The position numbers and the translations under genes were made by a program. Positions 9,199-17,850 of a stretch of DNA of 64,000 nucleotides are shown here, in pieces. How positions within the stretch are numbered: position 1 is the stretch's first letter; the number at the start of each line of letters is the position of its first letter. The notes below the pieces were generated by a model. It had not been told where the DNA came from. It did no database searches and worked only from the letters and a program-made list of their open reading frames with translations. The stretch comes from HXMU1420-13 sp963691715. Lineage in GTDB: Bacteria; Bacteroidota; Rhodothermia; Balneolales; Balneolaceae. Location of the stretch: NCBI GenBank assembly GCA_963691715.1, contig OY829281.1:1860001-1924000 (forward strand), given 5' to 3'.

Positions 9199-12100
9199 CT
9201 AAAACTTCCTAGCTAGTACTACCGTCTCTTTGAACGTTCGATCCTTTCCATTCGAACTATCATAGGCCTCGAAATACACAATATAAATTCCAACTCTATT
9301 TCGAGTTCTATCATCGGTTAGTCCATCCCAAATCAATGATCCTTCAAAGCCTGCTTGGTAGTTATTTACCAATTCCCGCACTTCTCTTCCATATCGATCA
9401 AAAATGCGTACTCGTAGAAGATAATCAGCAGCATCTAATGAATAGTTAATGAACAGATTATCTTCGAAGCCATCATCGTCTGGAGAAAATGGATTGGGAC
9501 TAAATGATATTCCATTTGCATCAGGAGACGCCCCTGATTCTTGATAAATAGTATTTTGTGCCAGTGGTGTACCACCAGAAACATGCGTAGATGACGACCA
9601 ATTACTTGCGTCGTTACTCGGACCATCAGGATCGATCTTTTCTATGGCGATCCCTCTTGTATCATATAAATTAGGATTTTGCCAACGTTCGTCATAAAAC
9701 ACAGAATCAATAGTTATTCCACTACTGTCTGCCAAAAAGATAGCGTCATTGGTCGAAGCCAGACTTAAACTTGTTCGATCTACCTGAATCACCTCTTCTT
9801 CAGCAATGCCTTCCAGTTCGAAGTAACGGGCAAGTTTACTTTCACTAAAACGTGTGGTTTCATCGTCTGAGTAAATTAACATATACGAATCTGGTGCTAA
9901 CCATTTATAACGAGTTGATACTGGAATAATCGACCGAATGTTGTTTTCTTCGTCTGGTGCATCGTGCAGAAATATCCCTTCCAGTGAAATTGCTTGTTCG
10001 GTGGGATTAAACAGTTCGATGTATTCGGTTTGATCTGGTAAATTATCCTCATTGTCAGCTAACGGATTGTATAAAATTTCATTGAGTATAATTCCCCCTG
10101 GTTTTATTGGTTCTGCTACTAAACTTGAAACAGTGGGTGCAATATTTCCTTTATAATCACTCAAATTGCTAATAGAAATTCTTCCCAATTCTCCCTTCCT
10201 TTCTTTGGAAGTACTGGGTACAAATTCTATCCAAATTTCCGAAGCTATAACATCTGGAATATTCGAAATCGTACCATTTAGATGTTCAATAGTTACTTCA
10301 TTTTCATTGGAAAGGCGAACAACTTCGGAAAAAGCAATAAATAGACTGGAATCAGTGGTGGAAGAAAAAAGGATTTCTGGTGGACGTATATCCTCTTCAT
10401 ATACAGAATTTATCAAGCCGGCAGAAATACCATTTTCATTGACAGATGTTGCCCAATTAGATTTATCGGAGGAAGCAGCACGTGAATCTTTTCGCTCCAC
10501 CGAAAAACCAGGCATATCCCCTCCCCAATTAGAAGTATAAAATAAACTATCGATGGTTATACCAAATGTATTCCTTATCACCAACTCATCTCCTGAATCA
10601 TTTAAACTTGGGAAATTGCTTAGATAAATTCCTTTTTCAAGCGCGTTGGCTAAAGATTCATTATCTATAAGAACTACATATTCACCAGCATTTAAGAGTA
10701 CTCCATCCGGAATGTTAACAGTAACACCCGCATCCGAAAAAGTCCACCCACTAAGATCAAAATTAAGGTTCGTTGGATTATATAATTCCACAAATTCTGG
10801 AGATAAGGCATCTTTTCGTCGATATAATATTTCATTGATTACCACACTTTGTTGCTCTGCCTCAGAAACTTCCACATAGATTAAATCTACTATCTGTTCA
10901 ATCTGCACATTACCGAATAAATCCTCTAAATGTTTTAGAGCTATTGAAATGATTTCACCATCTTCAAAATTATCATCAAATTCTATTTCAACTGAATCGT
11001 TTATAACTTCTATGTAGCTTGGAACCTGAGAATCATTTACTGTATAATTTTCAGGATTTAACGCAGACTCTCCAAATAATCGCTCATTAAAAATGAGTTG
11101 AATTTTACTATCAGAGAGAAAATTCGCTTTTAGTACATAAGGAGCTAAGGTATCCGGGAGGATTTCATTTTCTATTCCAGGGGTGCCTTTTTCCAAAGAA
11201 GGGCTTTCTCCCCAGTTTTCAGAATAAATTCCTGAAAAAAGAACCGATTTTCTCTCGAGAGATACTTCGTCTCCACCCCAACTTGATGTGTACGTGAGAG
11301 AATCCATCAGCAACCCTTCACTATTTTTAAGCACTAACGCATCAGTAGAATTATTTAAAGCGGGAAAGCCAGATACATCAAGTAATTTTATGTTTTCAAA
11401 GGTTTGAATGAGCGTAGAATCTGCAGCCAATATTAAATATTCCCCTGCTTTTAAATAAAATTGAGTATTTGATATCACCTTTTTATTTCCAGAATTATCT
11501 GCAAATGTCCATCCTTGTACATCAAAATTATTTGGGGTAGAATTATATATTTCCACAAACTCCGAAAAACCTATGGGGGCGTCATACGCAAATTCTGTGA
11601 TTTTTACATCATTCGCTTGAGATGGAGATATCACTACATATTCAAAATCGATAAGGATGAGATCATTTTTATTTCCAAAAATGTCTGTTTGATTAGCTAT
11701 TTCTAGGGTATTGAATTCAAAAAATGATTCTTCGAATGAAAGATGAATGGTATCTGGTGCAAAGAACCGAACCAAAGTGGGGTAATTTGTGGTAGGTGAT
11801 GCAGAAAGCGCATTGGTTAATCTAAAATGCTCGATGGTTAACGCAGAAGTATCTTTTAACTGTTCATTAAAAATTAACTCCATTTCTTTATCCGAAAGTA
11901 GGTTGTATTCTACAAGAAGTGGCGCTGTTTCATCTAATCCTAGTGCATTTTGTTGGGCGGGTGTTGCAAGGTTTTCTGTGGGATGATCCCCCCAATTTTC
12001 TTTTACCGTAGAAGGAAAATTGGGACTTCTCCGCTCAAGAGAGACATCTTTACCACCCCATGAAGAATAATAAGTGAGTGAATCAATGATCATTCCGTTT

Positions 12101-13911
12101 GGATCTTTTATAACAATGGCATCATTGGAATTATTCAAAATTGGGAACTGCGGAATAACAATTTTACGCTCAACTGTTTCATTTATAGTTTCATCAGGTA
12201 CTAAGATTACATGTTGGTTCCATGGTAGCCCTCGTTCAAAAGAAGCCCCTGAATTTGCTATAAAGAAATCCTTATTGGTAATAACAACATCTTGTCCTGA
12301 ATTATCACTAATCGTCCAGCCTTTTAAATTGAATACTTTATTAACATGTACATTAATCTCTACAAATTCAGAAAATCCTGTAGGTGGATCATACATAATT
12401 TCATTGATTACTAAGTCACCTGGCTTGGCTTCATCAATTGCGATTAATTTATAAGATTGTTCTATGTATCCGGCAACATTACCAAATACATCTTCCTGGC
12501 GTTCTATAACCAAAATATTCGAATTAGCACCTGTATAAATAGGTGTTTTAAATTCAAGAATAACGGTATCTGGCGCAAAGAATGTAGCAATTAATTCATC
12601 ATTCTCACCTGAAGTACTTAGTTGATTGGTTGTTGCTACTGGAACTGCAATAGAATAATTATCTGGATTGCTAGCTGGAATTGGTTTTATTTCTTCTGTA
12701 AAGATTAATTGAAAGGTGGAATCATTTAAAATTTCAAAACTTGCTAAATTTGGTGGGATGGAGTCGGGTTTACTATCATTTTCCCTCCCTGGTGTTCCCC
12801 CTAACTCATTGGGTGAGTTTTTCCAATTGGGCATTAAGGTTGCTGGAAAGTCTAATGATCGCCGTTCTAAGGCAACATCTACACCTCCCCATTCAGGGGT
12901 ATATTCCAAAGAATCAACGCTTTCCCCATTTTCCTGATATATACGAATTTGATCGGAGGTATTATTCAGGGCAGGTATTGAAATATCAAGTGCAAAAAAA
13001 TCACCAAACGTAGCTTTTAATTGATCTGGATTATTTGACAATACAAGGAAGGTATCTGGCCATAAAACAAAGTTAGTATCGGAGATTGTCGTAAGATTGG
13101 TGTTATCGCCAATTTCCCAATTTTTTAAATTTAGAATTTTATTCGATGTATTTACGATCTCCACGTATTCAGGAAGTCCTGATCCAGGAGGTGGGTCTTT
13201 TAAAAATTCATTGATAAGTACATCCCCAATTTCAAACTCCTCAAAGTTGGGCTCTTCTATAGATAGGGAATCAATTTTAAAATCAAAGTAAAAGTCATCC
13301 GTACGACTTGAGGTATAGGTAAGCTTTACTCCAAGAAAAGATGAACTTTGGTACGTGTCATCAAACCCAGTTATGCCACTGTTTTTTAATTCCCCACTGT
13401 AGCTTTTTCCAACCTCTAAATTCCAATTACCAGAAATATCCCTTAAAACTTTAACACGATACGCCCCATTACTTCCAAAAACGGTGGTATCAGATAATAT
13501 GGTAGTTGCTTCATCCCCTGAATCATATCTAACCAATCGAAAAAAATCATCTCCAGTTTCGCCAACTCTTACCCCATATCCATTGAAAGTGCTAGATAAA
13601 TCTGAGTTATCACTTACTAAGATGATTTCTGCTTTATTTGATCCAGAAGGTGCATTCCCATCCATTTGGATAAAAAATTCCCAATACCCTTCTATTCCTG
13701 TAGATGGTGTAGATAAATAGCTCGTAGAAGCTTCACTATTATTCAGCCTAAGTACGGCATTACCATTTAGAATACTTACAACAAAACTCGAATCATTCCC
13801 AGACCAAGTAGGATTAGTCGTAAAATTTCCATCCGAAAAACCATCTTCAAAAATTTGTGCTTGCAGACTTTTTGTGAGTAATAGAATTAATAAGATAAGC
13901 ATGGGTCTCAT
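9199..13911 (-). CDS. Large exported lamin-tail-domain (LTD) repeat protein
   Basis: 1570 residues. A signal peptide (MRPMLILLILLLTKSLQAQ) precedes an N-terminal jelly-roll-like region. Then come five LTD repeats, each recognisable by a start like VINEI.YDPP..FSEFVEI and an end like LTY.SSWGG..VSLERRS. Between them are four Ig-like SbsA/Big_5-type modules (pattern DS..QLIFNE.L). The C-terminus, from SPNPFSPDDDGF, is a FlgD/CHU_C-like module with FDRYGREVRELVNN and IWDGLTDDRT, a tip typical of surface proteins in this phylum and possibly a type IX sorting signal. LTD proteins are usually extracellular and often nuclease- or matrix-linked; no catalytic domain is visible here. A cell-surface or matrix role is inferred. 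Confidence 0.85.
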   Translation of the reverse strand: MRPMLILLILLLTKSLQAQIFEDGFSDGNFTTNPTWSGNDSSFVVSILNGNAVLRLNNSEASTSYLSTPSTGIEGYWEFFIQMDGNAPSGSNKAEIILVSDNSDLSSTFNGYGVRVGETGDDFFRLVRYDSGDEATTILSDTTVFGSNGAYRVKVLRDISGNWNLEVGKSYSGELKNSGITGFDDTYQSSSFLGVKLTYTSSRTDDFYFDFKIDSLSIEEPNFEEFEIGDVLINEFLKDPPPGSGLPEYVEIVNTSNKILNLKNWEIGDNTNLTTISDTNFVLWPDTFLVLSNNPDQLKATFGDFFALDISIPALNNTSDQIRIYQENGESVDSLEYTPEWGGVDVALERRSLDFPATLMPNWKNSPNELGGTPGRENDSKPDSIPPNLASFEILNDSTFQLIFTEEIKPIPASNPDNYSIAVPVATTNQLSTSGENDELIATFFAPDTVILEFKTPIYTGANSNILVIERQEDVFGNVAGYIEQSYKLIAIDEAKPGDLVINEIMYDPPTGFSEFVEINVHVNKVFNLKGWTISDNSGQDVVITNKDFFIANSGASFERGLPWNQHVILVPDETINETVERKIVIPQFPILNNSNDAIVIKDPNGMIIDSLTYYSSWGGKDVSLERRSPNFPSTVKENWGDHPTENLATPAQQNALGLDETAPLLVEYNLLSDKEMELIFNEQLKDTSALTIEHFRLTNALSASPTTNYPTLVRFFAPDTIHLSFEESFFEFNTLEIANQTDIFGNKNDLILIDFEYVVISPSQANDVKITEFAYDAPIGFSEFVEIYNSTPNNFDVQGWTFADNSGNKKVISNTQFYLKAGEYLILAADSTLIQTFENIKLLDVSGFPALNNSTDALVLKNSEGLLMDSLTYTSSWGGDEVSLERKSVLFSGIYSENWGESPSLEKGTPGIENEILPDTLAPYVLKANFLSDSKIQLIFNERLFGESALNPENYTVNDSQVPSYIEVINDSVEIEFDDNFEDGEIISIALKHLEDLFGNVQIEQIVDLIYVEVSEAEQQSVVINEILYRRKDALSPEFVELYNPTNLNFDLSGWTFSDAGVTVNIPDGVLLNAGEYVVLIDNESLANALEKGIYLSNFPSLNDSGDELVIRNTFGITIDSLFYTSNWGGDMPGFSVERKDSRAASSDKSNWATSVNENGISAGLINSVYEEDIRPPEILFSSTTDSSLFIAFSEVVRLSNENEVTIEHLNGTISNIPDVIASEIWIEFVPSTSKERKGELGRISISNLSDYKGNIAPTVSSLVAEPIKPGGIILNEILYNPLADNEDNLPDQTEYIELFNPTEQAISLEGIFLHDAPDEENNIRSIIPVSTRYKWLAPDSYMLIYSDDETTRFSESKLARYFELEGIAEEEVIQVDRTSLSLASTNDAIFLADSSGITIDSVFYDERWQNPNLYDTRGIAIEKIDPDGPSNDASNWSSSTHVSGGTPLAQNTIYQESGASPDANGISFSPNPFSPDDDGFEDNLFINYSLDAADYLLRVRIFDRYGREVRELVNNYQAGFEGSLIWDGLTDDRTRNRVGIYIVYFEAYDSSNGKDRTFKETVVLARKF

Positions 13912-14018
13912 ATCTCAGAATAGACACAATCTTAGATCATTTCAAGTACTCAAAAGGTATTTTTTGAAACCATAAAAAAAGACAAAAGGATATTCCACCT
14001 TTCATCCATAAAAGAACA

Positions 14019-14040
14019 TTGGAAGCTTCTCGACTTCCAA
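14019..14040. other. Short hairpin in the 251-bp gap before the paralogue pair
   Basis: TTGGAAG at 14019-14025 pairs with CTTCCAA at 14034-14040 around an 8-nt loop. It lies between the divergently read LTD gene and the small paralogue pair. No T-run follows on the plus strand, so it may be a leader structure or chance. Nothing else coding is seen between 13912 and 14162. Confidence 0.35.
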
Positions 14041-14162
14041 AGCACGGTTTATTTTATCTACGCTAGATAGTAAGACCATTTCAGTAGGCACTCCTTACAG
14101 ATTTTTTGTATTTTTTATTGAATTATCTGAAGAAAATTAATCCATACCATTAAGGATATAAC

Positions 14163-14549
14163 ATGCGCGCACTCCCATTTTATGATGATGAACAAAACGG
14201 AGGATTTATGACGATGGAAGGAATTCTGCGCATAGAAAAGGGTCAAATCCATATCGAATATCAAAAAAAAGATGCCATTGTTGAGATGGTTAAATCTAGC
14301 GTTAAATCTATTTCTATTGATCTGAACGATATCGATCTGATTGAATACAAGAAAAAACTTTTTGGAGCTCGCTTCATCTTGCATGCAAAAAGAGCAACAG
14401 TATTTGAAAATTTTCCAGGGAGTGAACTTTTAGTGAGAACCCTTAAAGTAAAACGTAAACATAGGGATATAGCGGCTAATTTAGCATCGAACGTGAATCT
14501 GCATCTATCAGAAATAAAACTAAAAGAATTAGATGGAGATTTAGAATGA
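14163..14549 (+). CDS. Small uncharacterised protein, possible PH-like fold (first of a tandem pair)
   Basis: 128 residues, no signal peptide and no membrane segment. I do not recognise a named family. Alternating hydrophobic strands (GILRIEKGQIHIEYQ, SISIDLNDIDLIEYKKK, ARFILHAK) followed by an amphipathic C-terminal helix resemble a PH/GRAM-like small beta domain; that is an inference. It aligns along its length with the product of the next gene (conserved KKxLFxA, FxxxPGS and a basic R-K-H-R segment), so the two arose by tandem duplication. Its stop codon overlaps the next start (ATGA at 14546-14549), pointing to translational coupling. Confidence 0.75.
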   Translation: MRALPFYDDEQNGGFMTMEGILRIEKGQIHIEYQKKDAIVEMVKSSVKSISIDLNDIDLIEYKKKLFGARFILHAKRATVFENFPGSELLVRTLKVKRKHRDIAANLASNVNLHLSEIKLKELDGDLE

Positions 14550-14913
14550 GCTTCGCTTATAATTACGAAGTTCAAAAAAGGATGGAAAAGTCACATATAA
14601 AACAATTATTGGGGTTCTAAGTATTGAAGGCGAAGAACTTCTTTTTGAATATAAACTGTATGACCAATCTAGAACTTCAATCAGCGTACTTAATAAGTTT
14701 TCATTCAATGTAGATTTACTTCAATCCATTCGGTTCAAAAAAACACTGTTTAATGCTTACATAATTATTGAAACCGTTCAACCCGTTTTTTTAGAGCCTC
14801 TTCCCGGTAGTTCAAACGGAACTATTCAATTGCATATCGATCGCAATCATCGGAAACATGCAGAAGACTTTTGTATAAAAATTAATACTGCATTAGAAAA
14901 AAGAAGGAATTGA
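14546..14913 (+). pseudogene. Tandem paralogue of the preceding gene, frameshifted at an A-run
   Basis: As written, the frame from the ATG at 14546 stops after 24 codons. If the A6 run at 14574-14579 had seven A's, the protein would read MSFAYNYEVQKKDGKVTYK and continue to the TGA at 14911-14913, about 122 residues. That product aligns with its neighbour: GVLSIEGEELLFEYK, FKKTLFNAYIIIE, EPLPGSSNG, IDRNHRKHAEDF. The ATGA overlap with the upstream gene supports a real start. Either the assembly lost one A, the gene is broken, or slippage on the A-run restores the frame in vivo. Confidence 0.75.
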
Positions 14914-14946
14914 GGAAATCTATAGATGACTTTCCCTCTTTTTTTA
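14912..14946 (+). terminator. Rho-independent terminator after the paralogue pair
   Basis: GAGGAAA directly at the stop codon pairs with TTTCCCTC at about 14931-14938 with one bulged base, and a run of T's follows (14939-14946). It fits the end of the two-gene unit, and the next gene is convergent. Confidence 0.65.
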
Positions 14947-14974
14947 TTATCTGATTAACCGAAAAGAAATGCGA

Positions 14975-16024
14975 TTAACTTAAAAACCCTTTTTTTACCA
15001 ATAATTCTGCATTCAAAATGGCTCCTCCTGCTGCACCGCGGATGGTGTTATGCGCCATACACACAAAACTGATATCAAAAACTTCTGCCTTCCTTAATCT
15101 ACCCATATGTAACTGCATCCCGTTTTGGTGGTCTGCATGAAGCCTTGGTTGGGGAAAACGTTCTTCTTCATGTAGCATGATTACATCTTTTGGTGCAAAA
15201 GGCAGATCCAAATCAGCAATGGGGTTTTTAAATGAACGAACGGCCTCTTTAACTGCTTCAATATTCGATGGTTTTTTTGATAGTTTAACCGTAACGGATG
15301 CCATATGTCCATTTAGAGTAGGAACACGAGTACACGTAGCCTCAACAGGATAATCAGGAACTGTAATAGTACCTTGATGCAGTCTTCCAAGTAATTTCTG
15401 TGTTTCCGGAGCAATTTTATCTTCCTCTCCAGAAATAAAAGGTACCACATTCCCCAAAATATCTAAACTAGGCACACCTGGATATCCCGCCCCAGAGATT
15501 GCCTGCATGGTAGTTATAATCATCGCTTCAATACCAAAGGCATCATATATTGGTCGTAATGCCAGTGATAGTGGTACAGCCACACAATTTGGATTGGTAA
15601 CAATCCAACCAGAACCATCTTCTGAAAACGTCTGAATTTTTATTAACTCAATATGATCTGGATTTACTTCTGGAACCAACAACGGCACATTAGCATGTTG
15701 TCGAAAATTCTTTGCATTAGAGATCACTGGGATACCCGCTTTTGCGAAATTACCTTCAATTTCAAATGCAACAGACGAATCTAAGCCTGAGAACACAAAA
15801 TCTACCCCATGCATAGCTTCGGGTGCGCACGAAAGCACTATCATTTCTGCTACCGTAGTAGGAAGTGATACATCTTCAATCCAATTTGTGGCGTCTTGAT
15901 ATTTTTTCCCAGCTGACCGTTCAGAAGCCCCAAGTGCAGCAATTTCAAACCATGGATGATTCTGAAGTAATCGAATAAACTTTTGACCTACTGCACCTGT
16001 AGCGCCTAGAATACCTACTTTCAT
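14975..16024 (-). CDS. asd: Aspartate-semialdehyde dehydrogenase
   Basis: Reduces aspartyl phosphate to aspartate semialdehyde for lysine, threonine, methionine and diaminopimelate synthesis. 349 residues. The Rossmann start MKVGILGATGAVGQKF, the catalytic Cys147 in NPNCVAVPL, and the ISGAGYPG and ATCTRVPTLNGH blocks are clear. The NPNCVAVPL form belongs to the archaeal/fungal-like subgroup of Asd, not the common bacterial NPNCST form. It stands alone, divergent from glyS across 186 bp. That gap contains a 12-bp palindrome (TCTCAATTGAGA, 16091-16102), which could be regulatory. Confidence 0.93.
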   Translation of the reverse strand: MKVGILGATGAVGQKFIRLLQNHPWFEIAALGASERSAGKKYQDATNWIEDVSLPTTVAEMIVLSCAPEAMHGVDFVFSGLDSSVAFEIEGNFAKAGIPVISNAKNFRQHANVPLLVPEVNPDHIELIKIQTFSEDGSGWIVTNPNCVAVPLSLALRPIYDAFGIEAMIITTMQAISGAGYPGVPSLDILGNVVPFISGEEDKIAPETQKLLGRLHQGTITVPDYPVEATCTRVPTLNGHMASVTVKLSKKPSNIEAVKEAVRSFKNPIADLDLPFAPKDVIMLHEEERFPQPRLHADHQNGMQLHMGRLRKAEVFDISFVCMAHNTIRGAAGGAILNAELLVKKGFLS

Positions 16025-16210
16025 GTGACTATTTGTATATTTTCAATGAGTGAGTTTTATATTATGAAATTACCATTCTTAGTTCTTAATTCTCAATTGA
16101 GATTCGCTCAAATCATTAAATTAATTTTCTGGCATTATCTGTACATAAAAGCTCACTAAATCCTTATCTTTTGCGCTCATTCAAACTCCGAAACGAAGTA
16201 CATTTCCTTC

Positions 16211-17662
16211 ATGTCGAATTTAGACAGCTTAGATAAAATTGTTTCTCTAGCCAAAGCACGTGGCTTTATCTTTCAATCATCTGAAATTTATGGCGGGCTC
16301 AGCGCAGTATACGATTACGGCCCTTTAGGTGTAGAATTAAAGCGAAATATTAGAAATGCATGGTGGAAAGAAATGACCCAACGCCATAGTAATATTGTGG
16401 GTGTAGATGCGGCTATTTTTATGCACCCAAAAGTATGGGTAGCTTCTGGTCATGTTGGTGGATTTAACGATCCTATGATCGATGACAAGCAGTCTAAGAA
16501 ACGATATCGTGCTGATATGTTGATCGAGCAGTATATCTTAAAATTGGAAAAAAATGGTAATACAGAAAAGGCTGCTGAGATTCAGAAATTGCTAGATACT
16601 TCTGGTACTCGTAAAAGTTTGACTGAAGATTTGTACCATATTATCATCGAAAACGAGATAAAATCTCCTGATTCTGGAGCCTTTGATTGGACCGAAGTTC
16701 GGCAGTTTAACTTGATGTTTAAGACGCAATTTGGAGCAACTTCATCCGAAGAAGATGGGGTGTATCTGCGACCAGAAACAGCACAGGGAATCTTCGTGAA
16801 CTACAAGAATGTGTTAGATACGAGCCGAGTTGCCGTTCCTTTTGGAATAGCACAAACAGGAAAAGCATTCAGAAATGAGGTTGTCGCTCGCCAGTTTGTG
16901 TTTCGTATGCGGGAGTTTGAACAAATGGAAATGCAATATTTCGTTGAACCTGGAACCGATGCTGACGCTTATGCATCATGGAAAGCACAACGACTGAACT
17001 GGCATAAACGCATCGGAATACGGGAGGAGAATTTACGATTCGCAGATCATCCCCAAGATAAACTAGCACATTATGCACTTGCTGCTGTTGATGTTCAATA
17101 TCAATTCCCTATAGGTTGGCAAGAAGTAGAAGGCATCCACAATAGATCTGATTTTGATTTAAGCCAACACCAGAAATTTTCTGGAAAAAAACTCGATTAC
17201 TTCGACCAGAAGAATAACAAACGGTATGTTCCTTATGTGATCGAAACCTCCATTGGGCTTGATCGTTGCACCTTAATGGTTCTTTGTGATTCCTATCATG
17301 AAGAAGAAGTTAATGGCTCAAAGCGTACGGTTCTTAAGATGCACCCGGAATTAGCGCCTATTCAAGTAGGTGTATTCCCATTTGTAAAAAAACCTGGACT
17401 ACAGGAAGTGGCCCGAAAAATTGAAGCAGACTTAATCGAAGATTACTCCGTGCAGTATGATGAAACAGGATCCATTGGTAAACGCTACCGTCGATTGGAT
17501 GAAGCAGGAACACCTTTCTGTATCACTGTAGATTTCGATACGATTGAAAGTGATAACATGGTAACCATCCGTCATCGTGATGATATGAGTCAGGAGCGTA
17601 TTCCAGTAGATAAAGTAGCGGATGCGATTAAGGATGGAATGAAAGGCTGGAAAGCGAGTTAA
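16211..17662 (+). CDS. glyS: Glycine--tRNA ligase (dimeric, class II)
   Basis: Charges tRNA-Gly in the cytoplasm. 483 residues, the usual length of the alpha2 type found in Bacteroidota. Visible landmarks are GFIFQSSEIYGGLSAVYDYG and GVELKRNIRNAWW at the N-terminus, YLRPETAQGIFVNYK (motif 2 region), FRNEVVARQFVFRMREFEQME and the C-terminal anticodon-binding region (LAPIQVGVFPF onward). The ATG at 16211 fits the family N-terminus. Monocistronic by appearance: divergent from asd upstream, and a 188-bp gap with nothing recognisable follows. Confidence 0.95.
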   Translation: MSNLDSLDKIVSLAKARGFIFQSSEIYGGLSAVYDYGPLGVELKRNIRNAWWKEMTQRHSNIVGVDAAIFMHPKVWVASGHVGGFNDPMIDDKQSKKRYRADMLIEQYILKLEKNGNTEKAAEIQKLLDTSGTRKSLTEDLYHIIIENEIKSPDSGAFDWTEVRQFNLMFKTQFGATSSEEDGVYLRPETAQGIFVNYKNVLDTSRVAVPFGIAQTGKAFRNEVVARQFVFRMREFEQMEMQYFVEPGTDADAYASWKAQRLNWHKRIGIREENLRFADHPQDKLAHYALAAVDVQYQFPIGWQEVEGIHNRSDFDLSQHQKFSGKKLDYFDQKNNKRYVPYVIETSIGLDRCTLMVLCDSYHEEEVNGSKRTVLKMHPELAPIQVGVFPFVKKPGLQEVARKIEADLIEDYSVQYDETGSIGKRYRRLDEAGTPFCITVDFDTIESDNMVTIRHRDDMSQERIPVDKVADAIKDGMKGWKAS

Positions 17663-17850
17663 TGAAAGGTTATCTAGGAAATAGTTGAAGCTAAATTTAT
17701 ATGATTCAATAATGTTTTTTTGAATTCATAATGAATTTGGAAAAACTCATTTAATCAATCATTAATGACAGTGCTATATTTCTTTTCAGTATTGATTTTA
17801 TTCGTTTACATGCATTAATTCTACGGTGTTAATTATGCCTGTAGCTACTT

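Noticed and set aside
10166..13720. Several open plus-strand frames opposite the LTD gene
   Set aside because: They are shadows of a long repetitive coding region, with no starts, motifs or spacing of their own.
14571..14583. Programmed minus-one frameshifting at the A-run of the second paralogue
   Set aside because: The zero-frame codons are CAA AAA AGG, not the efficient A AAA AAG arrangement, and no downstream hairpin is evident; a homopolymer miscall is simpler. Kept only as an option.
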